Below are positions 1 through 9,685 of a DNA stretch of 64,000 bases, piece by piece. Made by a program: the position numbers and the translations under genes. Origin of the DNA: Lachnospiraceae bacterium (GTDB lineage: Bacteria > Bacillota > Clostridia > Lachnospirales > Lachnospiraceae); contig JAIEAP010000004.1 in assembly GCA_029071325.1 (NCBI GenBank), positions 62,001 through 126,000 on the forward strand, given 5' to 3'. How positions within the stretch are numbered: position 1 is the stretch's first letter; each line of letters opens with the position of its first letter. The notes below the pieces were generated by a model. It was not told the DNA's origin. It made no database searches and saw only the letters and a list, made by a program, of their open reading frames with translations.

Positions 1-2
1 TT

Positions 3-878
3 GATTATTCCGATGTCTTTGATGAATATTATTATGTAGACAGGTATCCTGACCTGAAGGCAGCATTCGGCTCAGATTCGGAGGCTGCGTTGGCGCATTT
101 TATCCAGAACGGAATGAGGGAGGGGCGTCAGGCAAGCGTTGCCTTTGATGTGTATGCGTACAGAGCGCGCTATAAGGATTTAAGGGAGGCGTTTGGCAGC
201 GATCTGCAAGCCTATTACCAGCACTATATCAGTAATGGGAAGCAGGAGAGGCGTGTGACGACAGGAACGCATATGATTGCTGACGGCGTAACGATTTATT
301 GTGGGACGGATTATTCTTCCGTGTATAATTACAGCGATTATAAGAAAATGAATCCGGATATTGCCAGCGTGTTTCCGAATGATGATTTCGGCGCTCTGGA
401 ACATTTTGTGATATTTGGAATGCGTGAGGGCAGGCGGGCCAGCAGTACCTTTGATGTGGAGTCTTATCGTCTGAGATATAAGGATCTAAGGACGGCATTT
501 GGAAGAGATCTGACTGCTTATTATAACCATTACATAAGGAATGGAAGAATGGAAGGCCGGAAAGCCACGGGAGCGGTCAGCAGTATAGACGGTGTGACCG
601 TATACAATGGCGTGGATTATTCTGCACTGTATGATTTCGGTTATTATATGAATGCCCATCCCGATCTAAAAACTGCATTCGGCAGTGATGACATGGCGGC
701 GCTGGAACATTTTGTACAGTTTGGTATGAACGAGGGCAGACAGGCGGCTGAAAGCTTTAACCCGAGACTGTACCGCAGCCGATATGCGGATCTGGACGCA
801 GCATTTGGCAACGACTGGAGCGCTTATTACGGACATTATCTGGAAAATGGAATCAGAGAGGGCAGAGTGGCAAAATGA
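3..878 (+). CDS. Repeat-rich surface protein, 5'-truncated by window edge
   Basis: The reading frame is open from base 3, so the true start lies before the window; the ATG at 90 is internal. The visible part consists only of tandem repeats. Each unit is about 85-90 residues and has two halves: one with a YY...PDL..AFG.D...L.HF...GM.EGR pattern and one with an SY..RYKDLR.AFG.D..AYY.HY...G..EGR pattern. Units are joined by a DGVTVYNGVDYS-like linker. Just under three units are visible. The same repeat occurs in the next two genes, which carry peptidoglycan hydrolase domains, so a wall- or glycan-binding role on the cell surface is inferred. The stop overlaps the next start (ATGA at 875-878), which implies translational coupling. 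Any catalytic domain would be upstream and cannot be seen. Confidence 0.8.
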   Translation, partial: DYSDVFDEYYYVDRYPDLKAAFGSDSEAALAHFIQNGMREGRQASVAFDVYAYRARYKDLREAFGSDLQAYYQHYISNGKQERRVTTGTHMIADGVTIYCGTDYSSVYNYSDYKKMNPDIASVFPNDDFGALEHFVIFGMREGRRASSTFDVESYRLRYKDLRTAFGRDLTAYYNHYIRNGRMEGRKATGAVSSIDGVTVYNGVDYSALYDFGYYMNAHPDLKTAFGSDDMAALEHFVQFGMNEGRQAAESFNPRLYRSRYADLDAAFGNDWSAYYGHYLENGIREGRVAK

Positions 879-2446
879 GAAAAAGCATGAGAAAAATATG
901 TGCATTTATGACTGTCTTGATCAGTGTATGCACGCTGTGTATGCCAGTATATGGAATGGGGCATTTTACGGCGGGAACGCGTGAGACTGTCCGGCAGTCT
1001 GTGTATTACAGCGGATTAACGCCCGTTATGGGAACCTCGCAGGTGACGCTGGGGCAGCTGATCAATTATTATGAAAAAAATGAAAAATATCCTGCGTTTT
1101 ATGCAGGTACAGATGCACCTAATATCTACACGTTTTGTAAGATCTATATGGAGGAATGCGCAGCAGAAGGGGTTCGCGCCGAGGTGGCGTTTGCTCAGGC
1201 GATGAAGGAGACCGGGTTTCTGCGCTACCGTGGAGATGTATCTATCCAGCAATTGAATTTTGCGGGGATAGGAGCAACCGGAGGCGGTGAACCCGGAAAT
1301 TCCTTCCCAAGTGTGCGGATTGGTATCCGGGCGCAGGTGCAGCATCTGAAGGCTTATGCCACCACGGAGGAACTGAATCACTGGGTGGTAGATCCCCGGT
1401 ACCAATATGTGCCCAAGGGCAGCGCTCCATATGTAGAGTGGCTGGGCAAGAGCGAGAATCCCAGCGGTATCGGCTGGGCCACGGCGTACCGCTACGGTTA
1501 CAGTGTTGTGGACGATTATATGGTAAAGGCATTGAACACGTCCCGCTATTCTACTTGGTACAATGGCGTGGATTACAGTGCGGTGTATGACCCGGAATAT
1601 TATATGGAATATAATCCTGACGTGGCAGATGTATTTGGAGGCTCCTCTGAGGCGCTGATCCGTCATTTCATCTATTACGGTATGGATGAGGGGCGTGTGG
1701 CAAGCGCCGGTTTTGATATCAATTCCTACCGTTTAAGATATAAGGATCTGCGAACGGCATTTGGCTATCAGAACCGTCAGTATTATTACCATTATATGAA
1801 TGTGGGGCAGTATGAGGGACGGCAGACTACCGGTGCGGTAGAACGGCTGGACGGAGTGACTGTCTATAACGGAGCGGATTACAGCGCGGTATATGATTAT
1901 CAGTATTACATAGAACATAATCCTGATGTAGGTCAGGCATTTGGCAATGATGATATTGCAGTGCTGCAGCATTTTGTGACGAATGGTATGCGGGAAGGAA
2001 GGTTGGCGTCCCCGGGATTTGACGTGCAGTCATACAAGCGCAGATATAAGGATCTGCGCCAGGCATTCGGCAATGATATGCAGGCGTATTTCCGGCATTA
2101 TCTGCGTAACGGTATCGCGGAACAGCGTGTGGCAGTGGGAGAAGTACCGCAGTTGGATGGTGTAACAGTCTATAATGGGGCGGACTATTCCGGCGTGTAC
2201 GATTTTCAGTATTATGTGAATGCTCATCCGGATCTGAAAGTTGCATATGGCAATGACGATCTGGGAGCCCTTGAGCATTTTGTCATGTTTGGCATGGGTG
2301 AAGGTAGGCAGGCGAGTGCCGCTTTTAGTCCAAGTCTGTATCGCGGAAGATATGCGGACTTGCAGGTGGCGTTTGGCGATGACTGGAGCGCGTATTACCG
2401 GCATTATATGGAATGGGGAAGCAGTGAGGGCAGAAGTGCAAATTAA
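875..2446 (+). CDS. Secreted glucosaminidase with C-terminal tandem repeats
   Basis: 523 residues. A basic, hydrophobic N-terminus (about residues 1-30) looks like a signal peptide. Residues about 60-225 resemble the glucosaminidase family (endo-beta-N-acetylglucosaminidase fold, PF01832-like): an ETGFL segment with the probable catalytic Glu, then a QLNFAGIGA segment and an APYVEWLG motif near the domain end. The rest is three copies of the two-half repeat seen in the neighbours. The probable job is cleavage of peptidoglycan glycan strands at the surface, with the repeats anchoring the enzyme. It overlaps the upstream gene by 4 nt and is followed by a hairpin terminator at 2461-2495. The third gene carries the same catalytic domain at its C-terminus, so domain order is shuffled between neighbours. 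The enzyme class is fairly sure; the repeat function is unknown. Confidence 0.85.
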   Translation: MRKSMRKICAFMTVLISVCTLCMPVYGMGHFTAGTRETVRQSVYYSGLTPVMGTSQVTLGQLINYYEKNEKYPAFYAGTDAPNIYTFCKIYMEECAAEGVRAEVAFAQAMKETGFLRYRGDVSIQQLNFAGIGATGGGEPGNSFPSVRIGIRAQVQHLKAYATTEELNHWVVDPRYQYVPKGSAPYVEWLGKSENPSGIGWATAYRYGYSVVDDYMVKALNTSRYSTWYNGVDYSAVYDPEYYMEYNPDVADVFGGSSEALIRHFIYYGMDEGRVASAGFDINSYRLRYKDLRTAFGYQNRQYYYHYMNVGQYEGRQTTGAVERLDGVTVYNGADYSAVYDYQYYIEHNPDVGQAFGNDDIAVLQHFVTNGMREGRLASPGFDVQSYKRRYKDLRQAFGNDMQAYFRHYLRNGIAEQRVAVGEVPQLDGVTVYNGADYSGVYDFQYYVNAHPDLKVAYGNDDLGALEHFVMFGMGEGRQASAAFSPSLYRGRYADLQVAFGDDWSAYYRHYMEWGSSEGRSAN

Positions 2447-2460
2447 TATACGTCGACAGA

Positions 2461-2495
2461 AAAGCCGGATTATTAACATAATCTGGCTTTTTTCT
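2461..2495 (+). terminator. Rho-independent terminator
   Basis: A 12-bp stem (2461-2472 with 2479-2490, one G-U pair) with a 6-nt loop runs straight into a T-rich tract. It closes the transcription unit of the two repeat proteins upstream. Confidence 0.85.
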
Positions 2496-2587
2496 TAAAT
2501 TTTTGGAAATTATTTATTTCATCTGGAAGTGGACAGGATAAAGTGTTAGAATGAAAAACGGAAATTCGAGATAAAGGAGAGAGGAAG

Positions 2588-5500
2588 ATGCAAAGAAGAT
2601 TCAGACAGATGTTGGCAGGGCTGCTTGCAGTGATGACTGTTGCAACGGCATTGCCCCTGGATTCAATCTATGCGGCAGAGCAGCCAGATCAGGTGGTATT
2701 GAATGATGCAGAGCAGCCGGATCAGGTGGTATTGAATGATGCAGAGCAGCCGGATCAGGTGGTATTGAATGATGCAGAGCAGCCGGATCAGATGGCACCG
2801 AATGATACTGAACAGCCGGCGGATGCAGTCGGTCAGGAGGATACTGAGCAGCCGGCAGAAGAAAATATCCCGGAATCTGTGACAGAGGACGGGGCTCTTA
2901 TCAATTTTGTGGCGGTAGATGCCGGAAGAGTTGAAGTAGGCGGAACCCAGAATATAGTGGTGGATATCGGTGACAGCAGTCAGGTGATTACCGCTGCAGC
3001 GCTGGGCTATCATAGAGTATCGGATAACAGCGCCTATGAAATTGCAGCAAACATGATCGTAGAGAACGGTCTTCGTTTCTCTATGAATTATACATCACAA
3101 TCCCAGGCGGGAGAATATGTGCTGGATTATCTGAACTATACAATGAATGGCAAAAGCTATACTGTGCTGTTTGACACTACGGGTATGGATATTCGTTATG
3201 GTGTGGGCATCGATGTTGAGCGTACACCGGATGCCGAAGTGGTGGACGAGCCGGAGAGCGCAGTGGACATGGAGGTGGTCACCTTCGGTGAGAACGGACA
3301 GCAGACCTCTGAACAGTCCATTGCAGATGCGATTGCAAGCCAGCAGAATAGTGGTGTCCGCAGAGCAAAATATAACGGAAATTTGATCGTAGTCTTAGAT
3401 CCGGGACATGATGCTAAACATGCAGGAGCACGTGGGAATGGGCTTGAAGAAGAAGTGCTTACTTTAAAGATAGCCCAGTATTGCAAGGAAGAACTGGAGC
3501 GATATTCAGGCGTCACAGTCTATATGACTAGGACGACTGCGGCGTGCGCATTTGGCGGTGATAATAAGAACTGTCTTGAGTCAAGAGTGAAATATGCCCA
3601 GAGCGTAGGTGCAGATGTGTTTGTATCATTGCACATTGACGCATTTAATAATCCCGCTATAAATGGAACTGAGGTGTATTATCCTAATGCCAATTATAAT
3701 TTCCAGATACATCAGGAAGGACAAGGACTGGCGAATGATATTTTGGAGCTGCTGGTGGCTCTGGGGCTAAATAATCGAGGGGCTAAACCTTGGAATTGCG
3801 AGGAAGACCGATATCCAGATGGATCCTTAGCAGATTATTTGTCTGTTATCCGTAATTCGAAATTAGCCGGTATCCCTGCAGTTCTTGTGGAGCATGGCTT
3901 TATTTCCAATGCATCTGATGCAGTGAATTTTCTGAATTCAGAGGAGAAGCTGAAGAGACTGGGTGTTGCGGATGCTACTGGTATTGCGAACTACTATGGA
4001 CTTTCTATGGTAGGGAATTACGATGCAGTGTTTGATGCGGTATATTATGCAGACCATAATCCGGACATTAAGGCAGCGTATGGATATGACGAGAGAGAAC
4101 TTTTGTCGCATTTTACGTCGTTTGGAATGGCGGAGGGACGTCGTGCTAACGCAGCCTTTGATGTGAAGTCCTACTATAACATGTATGGGGATCTGCGGGC
4201 GATTTACGGCAAAGACTGGAAGCAGTATTATCTGCATTATATACAGTTCGGGGTGAAGGAAGGACGAGTTGCCACCGGAGTTACCGAATTGCAGAATCCT
4301 ATTACTGTATACAATGGTGTCAATTATGGCGCAGTTTATAATTACGATTATTATCTGAATAATAATCCGGATGTGAAGCGTGCGTATGATGGAGATGAGA
4401 ATGGGGCACTGCAGCACTTTGTGCTCTTTGGAATGGCGGAGGGACGCCGTGCAAGCGCATCTTTTGATGTGAAGTCCTATTATTATGCATATTCGGATCT
4501 TCGCATGTGCTATGGAAAAGACTGGAAGAGCTATTATCTCCATTATGTAAATTCCGGTGTGGCGGAGAAACGTACAGCTACGGGGGTAACAACCCTGAAA
4601 AATCCGGTTACCGTGTATAACGGTGTAAATTACAAAGCAGTTTACGATTTTAATTATTACATTTCCCGATATTCAGATATGAAGAATCTGTACGGTGATG
4701 ACGATATTGCAGCACTGAGTCACTTTGTTAATTTTGGAATGGCGGAAGCACGTCAGGGAATTGCGTCTTTTGATGTGGTATCCTACGTCAATGCTTATCG
4801 TGACCTTCGGGGAGCATATGGCTCAGATTTAAAAGCGTACTATCTTCACTATATAAACTACGGTGTGAATGAAAAGCGTATTGCCACCGGTGTGACGACT
4901 CTGCAGAATCCATTGACTATATACCAGGGCGTGGATTATGCGGCGGTCTATGATTACAATTATTATCTGGGGAAATACCCGGATTTAAAAGCAGCTTTCC
5001 TGGGCAATGAGACTGGGGCGTTGAAGCATTTTGTGGAATATGGAATGAAGGAAGGCCGTCAGGCAAGTGCATCCTTCGATGTAGATGTTTACCGCAGCAA
5101 TTATCTTGATCTGCAGCAGGCGTTTGGAAATAACCTGACTTCTTATTATCTGCATTATATCAATAGCGGCGTACGCGAGGGAAGGGATGCGGTTACAAGG
5201 ATATACCATAGTATTATGGGGGGACCTACCACCACTGTGACGCAGATGGCAAACTACTTTAATGCAAAGGCGACCTATCCGTCTTTCTACGGAGCGTCAG
5301 ATGCCAAAACCATCAACGACCTCTGCCAGATTTTTTATGAAGAGAGTGTGCAGGAGGGTGTAGATCCGGCAGTGGCATTCTGTCAGACCATATTGGAGAC
5401 AGGATGGCTGACATTCGGTGGTCAGGTGAGCATTAACCAGTACAACTTCGCTGGATTGGGAGCGCTGGATACCGGTGAGGCAGGAGCGACTTTCCCGGAT

Positions 5501-5728
5501 GCACGGACGGGTGTCCGGGCGCAGGTGCAGCATTTGAAGGCATATGCAAGCTCGGCTTCCCTGAACAATACTCTGGTAGATCCCAGATTCCATTTGGTTA
5601 AGAGAGGCTCTGCACCTTATGTGGAATGGCTGGGACAGCAAGAGAATCCCAGTGGATATGGATGGGCTACCGGCAAGGATTACGGCTCTAAAATATTAAA
5701 TCTTATGAGTCAGTTATATACATACTAA
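2588..5728 (+). CDS. Bifunctional wall hydrolase: amidase plus glucosaminidase with repeats
   Basis: 1046 residues. A signal peptide (about 1-30, ending near YAAEQ) is followed by a low-complexity acidic stretch made of four 11-residue AEQPDQVVLND-type repeats. Residues about 264-470 are an Amidase_3 N-acetylmuramoyl-L-alanine amidase: VVLDPGHD (zinc His), a zinc-type Glu in GLEEE, SLHIDAF (zinc His) and VLVEHGF (catalytic Glu). Residues about 475-870 are four two-half surface repeats. Residues about 880-1046 are a second hydrolase, a glucosaminidase with an ETGWL motif and an APYVEWLG ending nearly identical to that of the preceding gene. One exported protein could therefore cut both the stem peptide and the glycan strand. 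The ribosome site AAAGGAGAG precedes the start. It is a separate transcription unit, between hairpins on both sides. Confidence 0.9.
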   Translation: MQRRFRQMLAGLLAVMTVATALPLDSIYAAEQPDQVVLNDAEQPDQVVLNDAEQPDQVVLNDAEQPDQMAPNDTEQPADAVGQEDTEQPAEENIPESVTEDGALINFVAVDAGRVEVGGTQNIVVDIGDSSQVITAAALGYHRVSDNSAYEIAANMIVENGLRFSMNYTSQSQAGEYVLDYLNYTMNGKSYTVLFDTTGMDIRYGVGIDVERTPDAEVVDEPESAVDMEVVTFGENGQQTSEQSIADAIASQQNSGVRRAKYNGNLIVVLDPGHDAKHAGARGNGLEEEVLTLKIAQYCKEELERYSGVTVYMTRTTAACAFGGDNKNCLESRVKYAQSVGADVFVSLHIDAFNNPAINGTEVYYPNANYNFQIHQEGQGLANDILELLVALGLNNRGAKPWNCEEDRYPDGSLADYLSVIRNSKLAGIPAVLVEHGFISNASDAVNFLNSEEKLKRLGVADATGIANYYGLSMVGNYDAVFDAVYYADHNPDIKAAYGYDERELLSHFTSFGMAEGRRANAAFDVKSYYNMYGDLRAIYGKDWKQYYLHYIQFGVKEGRVATGVTELQNPITVYNGVNYGAVYNYDYYLNNNPDVKRAYDGDENGALQHFVLFGMAEGRRASASFDVKSYYYAYSDLRMCYGKDWKSYYLHYVNSGVAEKRTATGVTTLKNPVTVYNGVNYKAVYDFNYYISRYSDMKNLYGDDDIAALSHFVNFGMAEARQGIASFDVVSYVNAYRDLRGAYGSDLKAYYLHYINYGVNEKRIATGVTTLQNPLTIYQGVDYAAVYDYNYYLGKYPDLKAAFLGNETGALKHFVEYGMKEGRQASASFDVDVYRSNYLDLQQAFGNNLTSYYLHYINSGVREGRDAVTRIYHSIMGGPTTTVTQMANYFNAKATYPSFYGASDAKTINDLCQIFYEESVQEGVDPAVAFCQTILETGWLTFGGQVSINQYNFAGLGALDTGEAGATFPDARTGVRAQVQHLKAYASSASLNNTLVDPRFHLVKRGSAPYVEWLGQQENPSGYGWATGKDYGSKILNLMSQLYTY
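2675..2806 (+). repeat. Four tandem 33-bp coding repeats
   Basis: Four in-frame 33-bp units (2675-2707, 2708-2740, 2741-2773, 2774-2806) encode AEQPDQVVLND or a close variant. The first three differ by about one base and the fourth is more diverged. They form an acidic linker just after the signal peptide and are a probable site of copy-number slippage. Confidence 0.9.
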
Positions 5729-5750
5729 AATAGAACGGTATTTTTTAAGA

Positions 5751-5798
5751 GTGGGATTTCCCGTATGTCAGAATGCATATGTGGAAATCCTGCTTTTA
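5751..5798 (+). terminator. Probable terminator hairpin
   Basis: An 8-bp perfect stem (5754-5761 with 5783-5790) encloses a 21-nt loop and is followed by TGCTTTTATC. It lies 25 bp after the bifunctional hydrolase. The T tract is short, so strength is uncertain. Confidence 0.5.
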
Positions 5799-5852
5799 TC
5801 ATGGAATAAAGCTGGTACCTATAAAAGGCAGAAGCCGGGGTAATGGCAGGAT

Positions 5853-5881
5853 TTGACCTATATTCCATTTTTTGTTACAAT
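5853..5881 (+). promoter_or_regulatory. Sigma-A-type promoter for the membrane-protein and glycan locus
   Basis: TTGACC at 5853-5858 and TACAAT at 5876-5881 with a 17-bp spacer, 38 bp before the ATG at 5920. The upstream terminator-like hairpin supports a new transcription unit starting here. Confidence 0.75.
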
Positions 5882-5919
5882 AAGGTATCTTTTTAGAAGT
5901 GTGGATGTAAGGAGCAGCC

Positions 5920-7869
5920 ATGTTGGATAAAATAAAGCAATGGAACTGGAAATATGTGATCACAGGATTTCTTCTGCTGTGTGTGGTGTTGGGACTTTTT
6001 CTGGGCAGAGGACTGTTCCGTGCCTATGATGTGGATGAGTATAATGACTTGTCTGGAGAGGTAGGAGTGCTTCCGGCTTCTCAGAACGGGATTGTTCAGA
6101 CGTTTTGGATCAGAAGCGGTATAGAAGAGATAAATCTGCTGATGCAAAATGACAGCGGTGCTCCGGCGGTTCTCCATGCGCAGATGACGGATGATGCGGG
6201 AAATGTCCTCTCCAGCTGTACGGTAGAGGTGGCTGATTCGGGCGGTGCGGAGGCGGCAGTAAAGCTGGGACTGTCTACCGCAGAGATGGAAGATGAGAAA
6301 AGCGTGATGCTTTCGATCTGGCTGGAGCAGGAGCAGCCAGGCGTGAGTTTCTGTGTGCAAACCGGGGCATATGAAGAACAGTTGATGCAGAACGGAGCAG
6401 CCACCGGCAGCAGGCTGCGCATGTCGGTAGTATATGGGAGCAGTCTGAATATCATGGCGCTGCTACTTATGGGAGCGGCAGCATGTATTGTAGTTTTGCT
6501 TATTGTTATCCCCAGGCGGTTTGCCTCGCCGGAATATTTGTTTGCCATACTTGCAGTTACTTTCGGAGTTTATTTTGCTTTTGTGAATCCGCCGTTACAG
6601 GAGTGTGATGGATTGTCACACCTATACCGTGCCATGGATGTGTCCTACGGCAATGTGCTGGCACCCTTCGTGACGCTAAACCATGAAGAAGGCGTGTGCC
6701 GGATACCGCAGAATGTCCCGCAGTCATTCTATACGCTGGGTGCTAACAGCGGGGCGGGCGGAAGATATGTAGAGGCTCTGCAGAGTACCAGATTTTCCGA
6801 TGAAGTGGTGGAAATGCCGTTCTATGACAATATTCCATTCTATGCGTATCTGCCTCAGGCATTGGGGCTGTGGCTGGGACGAAGCCTAGGACTTAGTATA
6901 TATGCCTGTATTGTGTTATCCCGTCTCTTTAATCTGCTGACATATACAGTAATCGTATTTTTTGCAATCCGCAAGATGCCGTTCTTTCGGAATCTGTTTG
7001 CCATGCTGGCAGTGATGCCTCTGTCTTTGTATCAGGCGGCATCCGGCTCACAGGATGCAATGCAGCATGCCTTGTGCTTCCTGTTTATCGCCTTGTGCTG
7101 TTCTTACGCCTTTGACGAGAAGAGAAAGACATTGACATGGAAGCATGCATTGGGGCTGGGGGTTTTGCTTCTAGCTATGTTTGTGATCAAATATGTGTAT
7201 GTATGTCTGGGCCTTCTGGTATTTATGATACCTATGAAGCGTTTCGGAGACCGGAAGCGTTACTGGACAGCATTTGCCGTGGCACTGCTGCCGCTGGTGC
7301 TGATCGGAGGATATCATGTGCTGCGTGTGGCGCCTGGAATCAGCAATGTACAGGCGGTATCGGCTGCCTCTGATATGACGCAGAGCCAGTATCTGATGGC
7401 ACATCCTCTGTATCTGCCCAAAGTTCTGGCAAAGACGGTTGTGACAATGGGGTGGTTTTATCTGCAGAGCCTGAGTGTTTTAGGCAGTCTTAACTGTGAT
7501 CTGAGCCTGCTATTTGTGCTGCTTCCCTGTTTTCTCACTGCGGTGGCGCTGTTGGATATGGATGTGCCGGAGAGCGGCAGGATATTTACCGTGCGAAACA
7601 GGATCCTGATAATGGCTGCGGCTATAGTCACAGCGGTATTGATCATGGTAGGGCTCTATATCGGGGACGGCGTCGCCAATCCTGTAGGGGCAGACATTGT
7701 GTCCGGCGTGCAGGGCAGATATTTTATTGTGCTGCTCATTCTGCCTTTTATGGCACTGAAAAGCAATCGAATCCGGCAGAATGTGGACAACCTGTCCTTA
7801 AAGTGCAGCGGGGTGATGGGAGTTATGCTGCTGTATGCGGCGTTGATCGTATTTCGGAATTATTATTAA
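5920..7869 (+). CDS. DUF2142-like polytopic membrane protein
   Basis: 649 residues. One N-terminal transmembrane segment (about 11-29) is followed by an extracytoplasmic region of about 130 residues, then roughly ten further hydrophobic segments from about residue 170. The large loop after them opens with a P-x-x-x-x-D...H motif (D230 and H234, in CDGLSHLYRAMDV). This architecture matches the DUF2142 family, often found in surface-polysaccharide loci and suspected to be GT-C-type glycosyltransferases; that role is inference. A good promoter and the site AAGGAG precede it. Two paralogous membrane proteins that share the D...H...AM.V motif follow closely, so the three may act on the same lipid-linked sugar. 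Confidence 0.7.
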   Translation: MLDKIKQWNWKYVITGFLLLCVVLGLFLGRGLFRAYDVDEYNDLSGEVGVLPASQNGIVQTFWIRSGIEEINLLMQNDSGAPAVLHAQMTDDAGNVLSSCTVEVADSGGAEAAVKLGLSTAEMEDEKSVMLSIWLEQEQPGVSFCVQTGAYEEQLMQNGAATGSRLRMSVVYGSSLNIMALLLMGAAACIVVLLIVIPRRFASPEYLFAILAVTFGVYFAFVNPPLQECDGLSHLYRAMDVSYGNVLAPFVTLNHEEGVCRIPQNVPQSFYTLGANSGAGGRYVEALQSTRFSDEVVEMPFYDNIPFYAYLPQALGLWLGRSLGLSIYACIVLSRLFNLLTYTVIVFFAIRKMPFFRNLFAMLAVMPLSLYQAASGSQDAMQHALCFLFIALCCSYAFDEKRKTLTWKHALGLGVLLLAMFVIKYVYVCLGLLVFMIPMKRFGDRKRYWTAFAVALLPLVLIGGYHVLRVAPGISNVQAVSAASDMTQSQYLMAHPLYLPKVLAKTVVTMGWFYLQSLSVLGSLNCDLSLLFVLLPCFLTAVALLDMDVPESGRIFTVRNRILIMAAAIVTAVLIMVGLYIGDGVANPVGADIVSGVQGRYFIVLLILPFMALKSNRIRQNVDNLSLKCSGVMGVMLLYAALIVFRNYY

Positions 7870-7883
7870 ACGGAGGATAAAGC

Positions 7884-9659
7884 ATGGTCAGCAGTTTGGG
7901 AGCGTCTGTTTTCTTTGGGGCGGCGGTGGTAGCGCTATATACAGGGGCGTTTCTGTGGAAGAAAGAAGAAAATCGGGTATCGGGCTTGAAATGGGTGATC
8001 CTACTGGCGGTGCTGCTGGGCTGTTACCATACGTTTGCGGCAGCGTTGCTGGATATCGTTCATCTTCCGGTTCATCTATGGTCTGTAGGTGTATTGGACT
8101 TATTTCCTGCCGGATTTTTCTGGTATGGTGTTCTTTATAAAAAACAGCGGCAGTGCTACGACTGGAAGCTGGTGGATGGAATCTTCCTGGCGCTGTTGGC
8201 TGCCGTGGTAGTTGTGATCGCAGGCATCCACTATGGCGGGACTGCGTTGACGGTCAATTATGCATCCATCGATGCTGCTACGCATTTTCGAGTGGCGATG
8301 AATGTAGTCAATGAGCAGACGCTGGTGAGTATGTTCCATGATTCGGTATGGAATGCACTGCTCATTGAATTTTTAAGTCCTTTTGCTGCGGTGGATTATT
8401 ATTACCGCTGGTATGTGCTGGGGGAATTGATCAATCTGGCGTTATCTGCGGCAATCTTCTATGCCCTGCTCCGGGAACGGATGAAGGACTGGTTTTGTAT
8501 GACGGCTGGAGTAGCGCTGTCCCTGCTCTATGTGATCGCCTATCCTTTGAATTCTGCATTGTTTGGGTTCAGCTATCTTGGCATGAGTGTGACGGTGATC
8601 GGTCTGCTGCTTGCGTGGACGGAGCTGTTCCTTCGGGACAGGCTGCCGGTGTATTTGTCAGTGGCAGGACTGATGCTGGGATGCCTTGCGCTGTTTGAAA
8701 GTTATGTGCTGTTTATGCCAGTCACGTTTTTCGCCGTTTTGTTCTGTATATTCTACAGGCAGCAAAAATGCAGACAGCTGGTGTCTTGGAGAACGGTGAT
8801 CCTTGGACTGGCGGTGTTTTTGATTCCTTGTGTGATTGGTCTGTGGTATGTGTATGGTGATATTTTTACTGGCGGGACAACGGTCTCTTCGGCGATTACC
8901 AATGAGGGAGGCTGTTACCGGGAACTGTATTCCAATTTTATGTTTTTTGTTCCGGCTGCAGTGCTGGGATATGTGAATCTGTGTAAACGGAAGGAAAATC
9001 AACTGCTGCTGTTTTTGACGCCGCTTTTTCTGCTGTTTACGATGGCAATGTTTGTGGGGACTGTCATAGGAAAAGCCTCCTCCTATTATTACTATAAGCT
9101 GTATTTCCCCATCTGGCTTATTCTGCTGCTCCTAAATTATTATGGCATCGTCTATAGCGCGAGACAGGCGAGGGGCATGGTCAGCGCCGTGCTGGGAGTG
9201 TGGTGCGTGCTGGTGCTGTTTGGCGTGCTGGACGTGGAGGACCGGATACAACAGAAAGCTCCGTTGATGGTGTCATCACCCCGTGCGGGCACATATACAG
9301 ATCTGATTGGATTCAATTATGGTTTCTTACGTCTGCCGGTATACTCCCTGGACAAGCTGGATCTGTACCACTATGCATACCGGGAGGTGCTTGGGCAGGG
9401 AGAGGAAATCATACCGGGCATCATGGATTATGAAGACCAGCTCTGGTTTCAGAATGTGACGAATCAGCGTTATGAGGGAGGCTGCTGGAGCCTTATGGAC
9501 AGCGAACAGCTTCATTATCAGTTAGAAATAAGTCATACCGGTTATGTGTTGGCGCTGTATGACAGCAGCCTGTATACGGATAACCGGGAATATCTGGATT
9601 CGCTGGAACGAATTTACGAAAATAGTGCCGGTTTTGTGGCGGTTTACGCAGCAGAATAA
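7884..9659 (+). CDS. Polytopic membrane protein, paralogue 1 (GT-C-like?)
   Basis: 591 residues, dominated by about 12-13 hydrophobic segments, with a soluble C-terminal tail of about 130 residues. I do not recognise a named family. It is strongly similar to the next protein along its entire length, including VNYASIDAATHFR, LFGFSYLGMSVTVI, LGCLALFESYVLFMP, NEGGCYRELY and SSYYYYKLYFPIWL. The acidic/His motif D130...H134 in a loop after the fifth or so segment resembles that of the upstream DUF2142-like protein and the D-x-H style active loops of GT-C enzymes. A lipid-linked sugar transferase or polymerase role in the adjoining glycan locus is inferred. GGAGG precedes the start, 14 bp after the upstream stop. 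Confidence 0.6.
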   Translation: MVSSLGASVFFGAAVVALYTGAFLWKKEENRVSGLKWVILLAVLLGCYHTFAAALLDIVHLPVHLWSVGVLDLFPAGFFWYGVLYKKQRQCYDWKLVDGIFLALLAAVVVVIAGIHYGGTALTVNYASIDAATHFRVAMNVVNEQTLVSMFHDSVWNALLIEFLSPFAAVDYYYRWYVLGELINLALSAAIFYALLRERMKDWFCMTAGVALSLLYVIAYPLNSALFGFSYLGMSVTVIGLLLAWTELFLRDRLPVYLSVAGLMLGCLALFESYVLFMPVTFFAVLFCIFYRQQKCRQLVSWRTVILGLAVFLIPCVIGLWYVYGDIFTGGTTVSSAITNEGGCYRELYSNFMFFVPAAVLGYVNLCKRKENQLLLFLTPLFLLFTMAMFVGTVIGKASSYYYYKLYFPIWLILLLLNYYGIVYSARQARGMVSAVLGVWCVLVLFGVLDVEDRIQQKAPLMVSSPRAGTYTDLIGFNYGFLRLPVYSLDKLDLYHYAYREVLGQGEEIIPGIMDYEDQLWFQNVTNQRYEGGCWSLMDSEQLHYQLEISHTGYVLALYDSSLYTDNREYLDSLERIYENSAGFVAVYAAE

Positions 9660-9685
9660 CCGGGGATGATATAAGGAGAAAACGT

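Noticed and set aside
180-404. Antisense open frames across the wall-protein repeats and most glycan genes
   Set aside because: They mirror the codon pattern of the + strand genes and have no ribosome sites or recognisable domains.
2675-2806. CRISPR-like array
   Set aside because: The 33-bp units are contiguous, in frame and coding, with no spacers. The same holds for the 39-bp units at 40541.
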